Of a stretch of 64,000 nucleotides of DNA, positions 10,263-18,717 are shown one piece after another (the stretch's first letter is position 1; every line of letters starts with the position of its first letter). The translations under genes were made by a program, and so were the position numbers. Under the pieces are notes generated by a model. The model was not told where the DNA came from and made no database searches. It worked only from the letters and a program-made list of their open reading frames with translations. Origin of the DNA: Streptomyces venezuelae ATCC 10712 (GTDB taxonomy: Bacteria > Actinomycetota > Actinomycetes > Streptomycetales > Streptomycetaceae); NCBI RefSeq assembly GCF_008639165.1, contig NZ_CP029197.1:930001-994000 (forward strand), in the 5' to 3' direction.

Positions 10263-11207
10263 ATGCCCCTCGTCTCCTCGCGCACGCGTCTCGCCACCCT
10301 CTCCGCCCTGACCGCGCTCGGCGCCTTCGCCTCCGTCGGGACGGCCACGGCGAGCAACCCGCAGCTCAACGGCAGCTGGGCGCCGTCCACCCGCTGCCCC
10401 GTCGACGCCGCGCCGATGCTCGCCGCGGACGGCCTGGAGACCGCGCCCCAGTGCGTCGTCTCCTACTCCGCCAGCGGCTCCATCAAGCTGGGCAACACGG
10501 TCGTGAACACCGGGAACACCAACCTCCAGATCGGCGTCGTCCAGAACCCCGACGGCACCAGCACGGTCGCCGCCCCGGCCGGCGGCGCGCTCATCGCCGA
10601 CTCCGCCACCGTCCCCGGCGGGCTGCTCGGTCTGATGTGTCCGAGCGACATCCCGTTCATCACCGACATCTGCCGGCAGCTGACCGACGCCAAGCTCAAC
10701 AAGATCACCGCCACGGTCGAGTCGGTCGGCACCCCCTCGGACTTCGACCAGATCGCGGGCGTCCTCACCGACAAGCCGATCGTGTCCATCCCGGTCCGCA
10801 TCCACCTGGAGAACCCGTTCCTCGGCAGCAACTGCTACATCGGGACGAAGGCCAACCCGATCATCCTGCGCCCGAGCAACCTCACCTCGCCGGACTTCGG
10901 CGTCGAGCGCTTCAACGGCGACGGCTCCCCGAACGAGGAGGGCGACATGAGCCGCCTCAACATCCTCGGCTCCACCCAGGTCGACAAGACCTTCGCCGTC
11001 CCCGGCGCCAGCGGCTGCGGCCTCGGGTGGTTCGGCATCATCGACGCCGCGGTCAACCTCAAGACGGGGCTGCCCTCCGCCGCCGGAAAGAACAGCCTCA
11101 CCCTCAACAACACCCAGACCCATCTGACCGGCCTCTTCGCCCCCGGCCTCGCCGCCCCCGATGCCGGCCGGACGCTGTCCCGGAACTGGCACTCCGCCGT
11201 CAAGTAA
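10263..11207 (+). CDS. Secreted protein of unknown function (third of three)
   Basis: A 314-residue exported protein with a signal peptide ending near residue 30 (TATA-S). The mature protein carries about six cysteines and the phrase NPFLGSNCYIG, which I associate with secreted proteins found near lipid or steroid loci of actinobacteria; that link is from memory and should be checked. GGAAGG lies before the ATG. It completes a run of three secreted genes in one direction, followed by a PucR-type regulator 213 bases on. Confidence 0.83.
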   Translation: MPLVSSRTRLATLSALTALGAFASVGTATASNPQLNGSWAPSTRCPVDAAPMLAADGLETAPQCVVSYSASGSIKLGNTVVNTGNTNLQIGVVQNPDGTSTVAAPAGGALIADSATVPGGLLGLMCPSDIPFITDICRQLTDAKLNKITATVESVGTPSDFDQIAGVLTDKPIVSIPVRIHLENPFLGSNCYIGTKANPIILRPSNLTSPDFGVERFNGDGSPNEEGDMSRLNILGSTQVDKTFAVPGASGCGLGWFGIIDAAVNLKTGLPSAAGKNSLTLNNTQTHLTGLFAPGLAAPDAGRTLSRNWHSAVK

Positions 11208-11270
11208 CAGCCAACCAGGGTTGATTCCCGGCCGACTCCGCGTGCCCGAGCCCCTCCGGCACCCCAACTC

Positions 11271-11287
11271 TTGCGCAACATGTGTAC
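11271..11287 (+). promoter_or_regulatory. Motif TTGCGCAACA-N-GTGTAC upstream of PucR gene
   Basis: The 17 bases here differ at one position from 34822-34838 upstream of the riboswitch-controlled hydrolase. The core TTGCGCAA is a perfect palindrome. Both copies lie in long upstream regions, which suggests a shared regulator; none can be named. Confidence 0.35.
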
Positions 11288-11299
11288 ACCACACAGCAG

Positions 11300-11329
11300 T
11301 TGACCTAGCTTCAGCAGTCCACGTAGGTA
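11300..11329 (+). promoter_or_regulatory. Candidate promoter of the PucR-type regulator gene
   Basis: TTGACC (11300-11305) and TAGGTA (11324-11329) are separated by 18 bases and lie about 92 bases before the start codon. The spacing and sequences fit a vegetative Streptomyces promoter moderately well. Confidence 0.35.
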
Positions 11330-11420
11330 CGCACCTGACGGCCACGGCGGTGCCCGCCCTCCAGGCGGGCCCGCACCGTCGCTCCCCCACCGGTCGCGTA
11401 GGAGAGCAAGGGATCGGTCC

Positions 11421-12629
11421 ATGCCCGCAATCGCACAGTCACCGGACGTCGGTGAGCCGCTCGACCCGCTCCCGAGGGAGTTCGCCGCGCTGATGAGACC
11501 GGAGATCCCCGGCCTGATCAAGGAGATCGGCGCGGAGGTCCAGCGGACCTATCCCGTGTACGCCCACCTCTTCAACGGGCCCCACTCGGACGCGATCCGC
11601 CAGGGCGTGGAACAGGCGCTGGCCGCCTTCGTGGAACGGGTCGCCGATCCGGGGACGAACTCGGCCCTCCGGGACGAACTGCTGCGCAAGTTCGGCCGGG
11701 TGGAGGCCTACGAGGGCCGTGACCTCGACACCCTGCAGGGCGCCTACCGCCTCGGCGCCCGCATCGCGCTGCGCCGGGCCAAGATCATCGGCCGCCGGTA
11801 CAACCTCTCCCCCACCGTGATCCTGGCCTTCGCCGACGCCCTCTTCGCCTACGTCGACGAGCTGGAGGCGCTCTCCCGCGAGGGGTACGTCATGGTCCAG
11901 GCCCGCGCGGTGTCCGATGTGGCCGCGCTGCGAAGACAGTTACTCCACCTGGTCGTCGCGGGCCCCCCACTGCCCCGGGCGACCATCGCCGAGCTCTGCC
12001 AGCAGGCCTCGTGGGAGCTCCCCGCCGAGTGCACCCTGGTCGCCCTCCGCCCGCCGGTGGCCGAGCTCGTCCAGGCGGGGCTCGACCGGGACGTCCTGGC
12101 CGACCTCAGTCTTCCCCAGCCGTATCTGCTCATCCCCGGCCCGCTCAGCGCCGACCGCCTCACGATGCTGGGCGCCGCCCTGGCCGGCACCCCCGCCGTC
12201 GTCGGTCTGACCGTGCCGCCCGCGCAGGCCGCCCACTCCATCCGCTGGGCCCGGCGGGTCCTCCAGCTCATCGACGACGGCGTCGTACCGGACGCTCCGG
12301 TCGTGCGCTGCGAGGACCATCTGACAACGTTGTGGCTGCTGTCCGACCCGGCCCTGGTGGCCCAGCTCGCCCGGCGTGAACTCGCCCCGCTCGACGAGCT
12401 GTCCGGCACCCGGCGGGACCGGCTGATCGAGACCCTGCGGGTCCACATCTCCACCCGCGCCCCCGCCGAGCAGGTCGGCGAGATGCTGGGCGTGCACGCC
12501 CAGACGGTCCGCTACCGCCTGCGGAACCTGGACAACCACTTCGGCGACCGGCTGCTCGACCCCGACCACCGCTTCGCCCTGGAGGCGGCCCTCCGCGCGC
12601 TCCACCTCGGCGGGAAGCGGGCGGACTGA
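11421..12629 (+). CDS. PucR-type transcriptional regulator with a TTA codon
   Basis: A 402-residue regulator. The N-terminal helical domain (about 10-170) is followed by a CdaR/GGDEF-like middle part and a C-terminal PucR helix-turn-helix (about 343-373, EQVGEMLGVHAQTVRYRLR). Codon 174 is TTA (11940-11942), the rare leucine codon decoded by the bldA tRNA in Streptomyces, so translation may be restricted to developing cultures. Regulators of this type commonly sit beside mce operons and lipid genes in actinobacteria. The gene lies directly after the three secreted genes and probably controls them and/or the mce operon; the ligand is unknown. Confidence 0.88.
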   Translation: MPAIAQSPDVGEPLDPLPREFAALMRPEIPGLIKEIGAEVQRTYPVYAHLFNGPHSDAIRQGVEQALAAFVERVADPGTNSALRDELLRKFGRVEAYEGRDLDTLQGAYRLGARIALRRAKIIGRRYNLSPTVILAFADALFAYVDELEALSREGYVMVQARAVSDVAALRRQLLHLVVAGPPLPRATIAELCQQASWELPAECTLVALRPPVAELVQAGLDRDVLADLSLPQPYLLIPGPLSADRLTMLGAALAGTPAVVGLTVPPAQAAHSIRWARRVLQLIDDGVVPDAPVVRCEDHLTTLWLLSDPALVAQLARRELAPLDELSGTRRDRLIETLRVHISTRAPAEQVGEMLGVHAQTVRYRLRNLDNHFGDRLLDPDHRFALEAALRALHLGGKRAD

Positions 12630-12674
12630 GCCGCCCGCCCACGCCTCCTCCGGCCGGAGCGGGCCCCTACCCGG

Positions 12675-14051
12675 CTACGCCTGCCGGGGCTTGAGGCGGC
12701 AGCGCGCCGGGCCCATCGCCTGGAGGGTGATCGCGGGGGCCACCGGCACCTCGGTGTCGACGGCCTCGAACTCGTACCGCTGGAGGATCATCGCCAGCGC
12801 GATCACCGACTCCAGCATCGAGAAGTGCTGGCCGATGCAGGCGCGCGGGCCGCCGCCGAAGGGGAACCAGGCGTAGCGGGGGCGGGCGGCCTCCGCCTCG
12901 GGAGTGAAGCGGTCGGGGTCGAAGCGCTCGGCGTCCTCCCAGTAGTCCGGGTGGCGGTGGGTGACCCAGGGGGCGACGATCACGTCCGACCCGGCCGGGA
13001 CGGTGACACCGCCGATCCGGGTCTCGACGACGGCCCGGCGCCCGATGACCGCGGCGGCGGGGAAGAGCCGCATGGCCTCCTTGAGCACCTGGGTGACGTA
13101 GGGCAGGGCGTCGAGGTCGCCGGCGCCGGGGGTACGGCCGCCGAGCACCCGGTCGACCTCCTCGTGGGCCCGCTTCTGCTCCGCCGGGTGGAGGGCGAGG
13201 AGGTGCAGGGCGAAGCCGAGCGAGGTGGCGGTGGTCTCGTGTCCGGCGAGCAGGAAGACGAGGACCTGTTCGCGCAGCTCGGTCGCGTCGAAGCTGCCGT
13301 CCTCGGCGCTCTCGGCCTCGACGAGGAGGGTGAGCAGGTCCTGGCCGTCGCCGGGGGACGCCCCGTCGGAGCTCCGACGCCCGGCGATGATGCGGTCGCA
13401 GACCTCGTACAGCGCCCGGTGGACGGCGGCCGCGCGCCGGTTGGCGGGGGTGGGCCAGCTGCGGGGGACGTTGAGCGGGCTGTAGCCGCGGCGGAGCACG
13501 TACGCGCCGAGCTCGGGGAAGGCGCTTCCGACGATCTCGACGGCCGCGTCGACGTCCGTGCCGAAGAGGATGCGGGCCACGGCGCGCAGGGCGAGGCGGG
13601 CCATCTCGTCGAGGACGTCGACGGGCTCGGCGCCGGCGTCCCGCCACTCCTCGGTGAGGGTGGTGACCTCGGCGGCGATGGCGGCGGCGTAGCCGTCGAC
13701 CCGGCGGCGGGTGAAGAGGGGCTGGACGAGCCGGCGCTGGCGGAGGTAGTCCTCGTCCTGGCTGGTGAGCAGGCCGTTGCCGAAGGACTCGCGGATCTCC
13801 TGGTAGAAGGCGTTGTCCTTGCGGAAGTTGGCGGACTCCCCGGCGAGGACCTGCTGCGCGCCCTCGGCGGAGAAGACGCCGTAGACGGTGGCGCGGATGC
13901 CGGGCGGTCCCGCGACGATGCGGACGACGTCGCCGTGCTCGCGCCGGGCCCGCAGGAAGGTGCCCAGCGAGTCGTTCTTGAGGTCGGACATGGAGCCGAG
14001 CAGTGGATGCCCGGCGAGTTCGGGTGCTTCGGTGCCGGTGGTGATGGCCAT
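12675..14051 (-). CDS. Cytochrome P450
   Basis: A 458-residue haem monooxygenase. The open frame is longer, but the ATG at 14051 has a GAGGGGG ribosome site and gives a normal-length P450. Key motifs are I-helix AGHETT (269-274), K-helix EAMR (325-328) and the haem-ligand loop FPFGGGPRACIGQ with cysteine 405. There is no membrane anchor, so it should be cytosolic and need a ferredoxin partner, none of which is adjacent. The FGGGPRACIGQHF form resembles P450s acting on fatty or terpenoid substrates, but the substrate cannot be told. Confidence 0.95.
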   Translation of the reverse strand: MAITTGTEAPELAGHPLLGSMSDLKNDSLGTFLRARREHGDVVRIVAGPPGIRATVYGVFSAEGAQQVLAGESANFRKDNAFYQEIRESFGNGLLTSQDEDYLRQRRLVQPLFTRRRVDGYAAAIAAEVTTLTEEWRDAGAEPVDVLDEMARLALRAVARILFGTDVDAAVEIVGSAFPELGAYVLRRGYSPLNVPRSWPTPANRRAAAVHRALYEVCDRIIAGRRSSDGASPGDGQDLLTLLVEAESAEDGSFDATELREQVLVFLLAGHETTATSLGFALHLLALHPAEQKRAHEEVDRVLGGRTPGAGDLDALPYVTQVLKEAMRLFPAAAVIGRRAVVETRIGGVTVPAGSDVIVAPWVTHRHPDYWEDAERFDPDRFTPEAEAARPRYAWFPFGGGPRACIGQHFSMLESVIALAMILQRYEFEAVDTEVPVAPAITLQAMGPARCRLKPRQA

Positions 14052-14196
14052 GGACGGTTCCCCCTCGATCGTCGCCTGCGGGAGCGATTGTCGCGCAGGC
14101 CGTGACGGACCGGTAGGCGTGCTCGAACAGCCGACCGGATCTGGCCCGTTGGCGCTCGGCGGCCGGTTGTCAGTGGTGTCTGAGAGGCTCGCCCGC

Positions 14197-14664
14197 ATGG
14201 AGCGACCCGAGATGACCCTGCAACTGACCATCGACTGCGCCGATCCCCAGCGGTTGGTGCCGTTCTGGCTGGAGGCCCTGCGGTACGTCCCCGATCCGCC
14301 GCCGGCCGGGCACGCCAGCTGGCGGGCGTACTGGGAGGCCATCGGTGTCCCCGAGGAGGAGCTGGGCGAGGACGCCGGGGAGCTGCCGGAGTCCATCGTG
14401 GACCCGAAGGGCGTCGGCCCGCGGGTCTGGTTCCAGCGCGTCCCGGAACCGAAGACGGTGAAGAACCGGGTCCACCTTGACCTCAAGGTCGGCGGCGGCC
14501 GCGACGTGCCGCTGGCGGTCCGCCGTGAGCGGGTGGACGGCGAGGTGGCCCGGCTGACGGCGCTCGGCGCGACGATCCTGTACGCGATGGACGAGCCGAA
14601 CGGCATGGACTACTACGCGGTGGTCCTGCAGGACCCCGAGGGCAACGAGTTCTGCCTGGTCTGA
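14197..14664 (+). CDS. VOC (glyoxalase-like) superfamily protein
   Basis: A 155-residue protein of the vicinal oxygen chelate fold, Glyoxalase_6-like. It has an N-terminal LTIDCADPQRLVPFW, a central KTVKNRVHLDLKV and a C-terminal DPEGNEFCLV. A second member with the same KTVKNRVHLDL and DPEGNEFC phrases lies at 41093. GAGAGG lies 9 bases before the chosen ATG; an in-frame ATG at 14212 is an alternative. The enzymatic role is unknown; this subfamily is abundant in Streptomyces. It is divergent from the P450. Confidence 0.82.
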   Translation: MERPEMTLQLTIDCADPQRLVPFWLEALRYVPDPPPAGHASWRAYWEAIGVPEEELGEDAGELPESIVDPKGVGPRVWFQRVPEPKTVKNRVHLDLKVGGGRDVPLAVRRERVDGEVARLTALGATILYAMDEPNGMDYYAVVLQDPEGNEFCLV

Positions 14665-14670
14665 CCGGGT

Positions 14671-14697
14671 CGTGCCGCCCCTCGCCCGGGCGGCACG
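14671..14697. terminator. Hairpin terminator between convergent genes
   Basis: CGTGCCGCCC (14671-14680) and GGGCGGCACG (14688-14697) form a perfect 10-bp stem with a 7-base loop. It lies between the stops of the VOC gene and the acyl-CoA dehydrogenase and could serve both directions. Confidence 0.75.
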
Positions 14698-14711
14698 GCC
14701 GGCCGCCGGGG

Positions 14712-15926
14712 CTACTTGGCCAGGGCCCGGCTGATGACCATGCGCTGGATCTCGCTGGTGCCCTCGAAGATCGTATAAATGGCCGCGTCGCGGTGCATCC
14801 GCTCCACCGGGTACTCGCGGGTGTAGCCGTTGCCGCCGAGGATCTGGATGGCCTGGGCCGTGACCTTCTTGGCGACCTCGCTCGCGTACAGCTTGGACAT
14901 CGAGCCCTCGGCCGAGGTGAAGGGCTTGCCCGCGGTCGCCATCCAGGAGGCGCGCCAGACGAGGAGGCGGGCCGCGTCGATCTGGGTGGCCATGTCGGCG
15001 AGCTGGAAGGCGACGCCCTGGTTCTCGATGATCGGGCGGCCGAACTGGACGCGGGTCTTGGCGTAGTCGAGGGCGACCTCGTACGCGGCGCGGGCGGTGC
15101 CGACGGCCATGGCGCCGACCGCGGGGCGGGAGGCCTCGAAGGTCGCCATGGCGGCGTTCTTCACCTGCTCGCCGCCGGCCTTGGACTTCTCGCGGGCCCG
15201 GGCGAGACGCTCGTCCAGCTTGTCCTTGCCGCCGAGGAGGCAGTGGCCGGGGACGCGGACGTCCTCCAGGACGACCTCGGCGGTGTGGGAGGCGCGGATG
15301 CCGTGCTTCTGGAACTTCTGGCCCTGGGAGAGTCCGGGGGTGTTCGGCGGGACGATGAAGGAGGCGTGGCCCTTGGAGCCGAGTTCGGGGTCGACGACGG
15401 CGACGACGACGTGGACGTTGGCGATGCCGCCGTTGGTCGCCCAGGTCTTGGTGCCGTTGAGCACCCATTCGTCCTTGGCCTCGTCGTAGACGGCGCGGGT
15501 GCGCATCGAGGCGACGTCCGAGCCGGCGTCGGGCTCGGAGGAGCAGAAGGCGGCGACCTTGATGTCGTTCGCGTCGCCGTACATCTGCGGGACCCAGGTG
15601 CCGATCTGCTCCTCGGTGCCGTTGGCGAGGACGCCCACGGCGGCGAGGCCGGTGCCGACGATGGAGAGGGCGATGCCCGCGTCGCCCCAGAAGAGCTCCT
15701 CCATCGCCATGGGGATGCCGAGGCCGGTCGGGTCGAAGAACTGCTGGGCGTAGAAATCGAGCGAGTAGATGCCGATCTTGGCCGCTTCCTGGATGATCGG
15801 CCAGGGAGTCTCCTCACGCTCGTCCCATTCGGCGGCCGCGGGGCGCATCACATCGGCGGCGAAGCCGTGGAGCCAGTCGCGGACCTGCTTCTGGTCATCG
15901 TTGAGTTCGAGCGTGAACTCGCCCAT
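14712..15926 (-). CDS. Acyl-CoA dehydrogenase
   Basis: A 404-residue flavoenzyme that oxidises acyl-CoA to enoyl-CoA. Family marks are FCSSEPDAGSDVASM (flavin/substrate loop, about residues 137-152), LNGTKTWATNGG (about 167-178), the IQILGGNGYTREYPVER signature and the C-terminal IFEGTSEIQRMVI containing the catalytic glutamate. The length is normal. It is divergent from a TetR gene, and GTTAC-type palindromes lie in the shared promoter, so TetR control is likely. Chain-length specificity cannot be told. Confidence 0.95.
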   Translation of the reverse strand: MGEFTLELNDDQKQVRDWLHGFAADVMRPAAAEWDEREETPWPIIQEAAKIGIYSLDFYAQQFFDPTGLGIPMAMEELFWGDAGIALSIVGTGLAAVGVLANGTEEQIGTWVPQMYGDANDIKVAAFCSSEPDAGSDVASMRTRAVYDEAKDEWVLNGTKTWATNGGIANVHVVVAVVDPELGSKGHASFIVPPNTPGLSQGQKFQKHGIRASHTAEVVLEDVRVPGHCLLGGKDKLDERLARAREKSKAGGEQVKNAAMATFEASRPAVGAMAVGTARAAYEVALDYAKTRVQFGRPIIENQGVAFQLADMATQIDAARLLVWRASWMATAGKPFTSAEGSMSKLYASEVAKKVTAQAIQILGGNGYTREYPVERMHRDAAIYTIFEGTSEIQRMVISRALAK

Positions 15927-15944
15927 TTTCCCTCCCAGCAGTAC

Positions 15945-15982
15945 GTTACTTGCGGTAACACCAGTCTGTTACCGGCGGGTAT
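15945..15982. promoter_or_regulatory. Candidate TetR operators between acyl-CoA dehydrogenase and tetR
   Basis: A perfect inverted repeat GTTAC-N5-GTAAC (15945-15959) lies 18 bases upstream of the dehydrogenase start. A second, partial copy GTTAC-N5-GGTAT begins 23 bases later (15968-15982), and a half-site GTTAC is at 16041. Repeated sites in a divergent tetR promoter are typical of autoregulated TetR systems. Confidence 0.55.
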
Positions 15983-16090
15983 AGGCTGTCAACCTGCGGT
16001 GAAGCGGTTCGGCCCGGCCCGCACCGGACACCGCCCGGGTGTTACGTTGCGACAGCCTCACGGAATCGCATTGGGCGGGGAGACACGCTT

Positions 16091-16738
16091 ATGGACATCG
16101 CACACCGGACCACCGACCAGCAGACGCCCGCCGAGCAGCGGCGACGCGAACTGCTGGAGGCGGCGGACCGGGTGGTGCTCCGGGACGGCCCCAAGGCCTC
16201 CATGAACGCGATCGCGGCGGAAGCCGGCATCACCAAGCCGATCCTCTACCGCCACTTCGGCGACAAGGGCGGCCTGTACCGCGCCCTCGCCACCCGGCAC
16301 ACGGACGGCCTCCTCGCCGCCCTGCGGGCCGCGCTCGACGCGCCCGCCGACCGCCGCCGCCGCGTCGAGTCCACCCTCGACACCTATCTCGCCTCGATCG
16401 AGGCGATGCCCCAGGTCTACCGCTTCCTCATGCACCCCGCGGAGGAGCCGCACCAGACCGAGCAGGGCTTCGACGTCGGCCGCCACTCGGCCCCGCTGCT
16501 CCGCCGCATGGGCGAGGAGCTCGGCCAGGTCATCGCCGAACGCGTCGACCTGGGCCCCGGCGCCGAGGCGCAGGCCCGGATCTGGGGACACGGCATCGTC
16601 GGCATGATGCACGCGGCCGGCGACTGGTGGCTCGGCGAGCGCCCCTGCTCCCGCGACGAACTCGTCCGCAGCCTGGCCGACCTCCTCTGGGGCCGCCTCG
16701 CCGCGGCCGACGACCGCGCCGACGGCCCCGGCTTCTAG
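16091..16738 (+). CDS. TetR family transcriptional regulator
   Basis: A 215-residue repressor. The N-terminal helix-turn-helix (about 38-57, NAIAAEAGITKPILYRHF) is followed by a helical ligand-binding domain. It is divergently oriented to the acyl-CoA dehydrogenase with 164 bases between starts and palindromic GTTAC sites in the gap. It most likely senses an acyl-CoA or fatty acid and represses the dehydrogenase and itself; the ligand is inferred from context only. GGGGAGA precedes the ATG. Confidence 0.93.
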   Translation: MDIAHRTTDQQTPAEQRRRELLEAADRVVLRDGPKASMNAIAAEAGITKPILYRHFGDKGGLYRALATRHTDGLLAALRAALDAPADRRRRVESTLDTYLASIEAMPQVYRFLMHPAEEPHQTEQGFDVGRHSAPLLRRMGEELGQVIAERVDLGPGAEAQARIWGHGIVGMMHAAGDWWLGERPCSRDELVRSLADLLWGRLAAADDRADGPGF

Positions 16739-16760
16739 GACCTGATCCGAACGACAGGGC

Positions 16761-17324
16761 CTAGGGGGTGTCCAGCACCCCCGCGCTGGTCCCCCAGGGC
16801 TCCTTGCGGATCGCGCGGAGCAGGCGTGACCGGCGCCACCCGGTGACATGGTCCGCGTAGACCCCGCCCTCCAGGTGGTCGGTCTCGTGCTGGAGGCAGC
16901 GGGCGAAGAACCCGGTGCCCTCCACCCGTACCGGCGTGCCGTCCAGCCGTACGCCCTCGACCACCGCACGGTCGTAACGGGGCGTCGGGGCCTCCAGGCC
17001 CGGGAGCGAGAGGCAGCCCTCCGGGCCGCGGACCACGTCGCCGTCCGCCGCCACCAGCCGCGGATTCACCACATGGCCCAGGTGGCGGGTCTCCTCGTCG
17101 TCGGGGCAGTCGTAGACGAAGACGCGCAGCCCCACCCCCACCTGGTTGGCCGCCAGGCCGACGCCGTTCGCCGCGTACATCGTGGCGAACATGTCCTCGA
17201 CGAGCCGGGCCAGTTCGGGGCCGAAGTCGGTGACGGGCGCGCAGGGCGCGTGCAGCACCGGGTCGCCGAGCAGGGTCATCGCTCGGACCAGGCCGGAACT
17301 GCCGGGGATGGGGCGGTTTCGCAT
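16761..17324 (-). CDS. def: Peptide deformylase
   Basis: A 187-residue metalloenzyme that removes the formyl group from new proteins. All three family motifs are intact: GVGLAANQ (54-61), EGCLSLPG (102-109, metal-binding Cys104) and QHETDH (145-150, two histidines and the catalytic glutamate). It is transcribed away from murT with a 126-base divergent gap. No fmt neighbour is present, so it is probably one of several Streptomyces deformylases. It ends only 22 bases from the convergent tetR gene. Confidence 0.95.
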   Translation of the reverse strand: MRNRPIPGSSGLVRAMTLLGDPVLHAPCAPVTDFGPELARLVEDMFATMYAANGVGLAANQVGVGLRVFVYDCPDDEETRHLGHVVNPRLVAADGDVVRGPEGCLSLPGLEAPTPRYDRAVVEGVRLDGTPVRVEGTGFFARCLQHETDHLEGGVYADHVTGWRRSRLLRAIRKEPWGTSAGVLDTP

Positions 17325-17450
17325 GGCCGTAAGCGTACGGTCCGCCGTGACCTGGCTGTTTCACTCGGCCTCTGCACGGTGCCGCTGTTCGGGCTGCTGG
17401 CCGGATCTCGATAGGCTGAGCCCGGACCGACGCAAGGAGGAACAAGAACG

Positions 17451-18698
17451 ATGTCAGGACACCCCGGTAATCCAGAGCCGCTGTCGCCGCGCGCCAAGCT
17501 GGCCGTGACGGCGGGCAGGGCCGCGGCCGCGGTGTCGCGTGCGGCGGGGCGCGGCAGCGGATCGGTGATCGGCGGCAAGGTGGCGCTGAGGCTCGACCCC
17601 GACCTGCTGGGCCGGCTCGCACAGCATCTGGACGTCGTCCTGGTGTCGGCGACCAACGGCAAGACGACCACGACCCGGCTGATCGCGGAGGCCCTGCGCG
17701 CCGCGGGCCCCGTCGTGTCGAACGCCCTCGGGGCGAACATGCCGGCCGGGATCACCTCCGCCCTCGCGGGCGGCTCGGACTCCAAGTACGGCGTCATCGA
17801 GGTCGACGAGAAGTACCTCGCCGGCGTCGCCCGCGACACCACGCCCAAGGTGATCGCGCTGCTCAACCTCTCCCGCGACCAGCTCGACCGCGCCGCGGAG
17901 ACCCGCATGCTCGCCGAGAAGTGGCGCGAGGGCCTCAACGGCACGAAGGCCGTCGTCGTCGCGAACGCCGACGACCCGCTCATCGTGTGGGCCGCCTCCT
18001 CCTCGCCGAACGTGGTGTGGGTGGCCGCCGGCCAGGAGTGGAAGGACGACGCCTGGTCCTGCCCCGCCTGTGGCGGTGTGATGCAGCGTCCCGGCGACGA
18101 CTGGTTCTGCGGCGAGTGCGGCTTCCGCCGTCCCGCGCCGAGCTGGGCGCTCAGCGGCGACCACGTGCTCGACCCGCACGGTTCGGCCTGGCCGATCCGG
18201 CTCCAGCTGCCCGGCCGCGCCAACAAGGCGAACGCCGCGACCTCGGCCGCCGTCGCCGCCGTCTTCGGGGTGCCGCCGCAGGTGGCCCTGGAGCGCATGT
18301 ACCAGGTGCAGGCCGTCGCCGGCCGCTACGACGTGGTCTCCTTCCAGGGCCGCGAGCTGCGTCTGCTGCTCGCGAAGAACCCGGCCGGCTGGCTCGAAAC
18401 GTTTTCCCTCATCGACGGGCCGCCCGCCCCGGTGATCCTCTCCGTCAACGCCCGCGGCGCCGACGGCACGGACACCTCCTGGCTGTGGGACGTGGACTAC
18501 GGCCGGCTCGCCGGGCACCCGATCATGGTGATCGGCGACCGGAAGCTGGACCTCGCGGTCCGCCTGGAGGTCGCGGGTGTGGACTTCCGCGTCTGCGAGA
18601 CGCTGGACGAGGCCGTCACGATGGCACCGCCCGGGCAGATCGAGCTGATCGCCAACTACACCGCCTTCCAGGACGTCCGCCGCCGCGTCGGCAACTGA
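17451..18698 (+). CDS. murT: Lipid II isoglutaminyl synthase, MurT subunit
   Basis: A 415-residue Mur-ligase-like subunit that activates the alpha-carboxyl of the D-Glu residue of lipid II for amidation. P-loop SATNGKTTTT (about 66-75), the Mur ligase middle domain with an inserted Cys4 zinc ribbon (C204, C207, C220, C223) and the C-terminal MurT/DUF1727 domain are visible. AAGGAGGA lies 9 bases before the ATG, and TAGGCT at 17412 may be the -10. gatD follows 19 bases downstream, so the two subunits are co-expressed. Confidence 0.96.
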   Translation: MSGHPGNPEPLSPRAKLAVTAGRAAAAVSRAAGRGSGSVIGGKVALRLDPDLLGRLAQHLDVVLVSATNGKTTTTRLIAEALRAAGPVVSNALGANMPAGITSALAGGSDSKYGVIEVDEKYLAGVARDTTPKVIALLNLSRDQLDRAAETRMLAEKWREGLNGTKAVVVANADDPLIVWAASSSPNVVWVAAGQEWKDDAWSCPACGGVMQRPGDDWFCGECGFRRPAPSWALSGDHVLDPHGSAWPIRLQLPGRANKANAATSAAVAAVFGVPPQVALERMYQVQAVAGRYDVVSFQGRELRLLLAKNPAGWLETFSLIDGPPAPVILSVNARGADGTDTSWLWDVDYGRLAGHPIMVIGDRKLDLAVRLEVAGVDFRVCETLDEAVTMAPPGQIELIANYTAFQDVRRRVGN

Positions 18699-18717
18699 CC
18701 CGTAGAGGACTTGCAGC

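Noticed and set aside
14761..14790. TTA codon in the acyl-CoA dehydrogenase
   Set aside because: The TTA on the minus strand is out of frame (codons read ATT TAT).
12675..15926. Biosynthetic gene cluster around the P450 and acyl-CoA dehydrogenase
   Set aside because: No synthase, cyclase, ligase or ferredoxin genes are present; neighbours are unrelated housekeeping genes.
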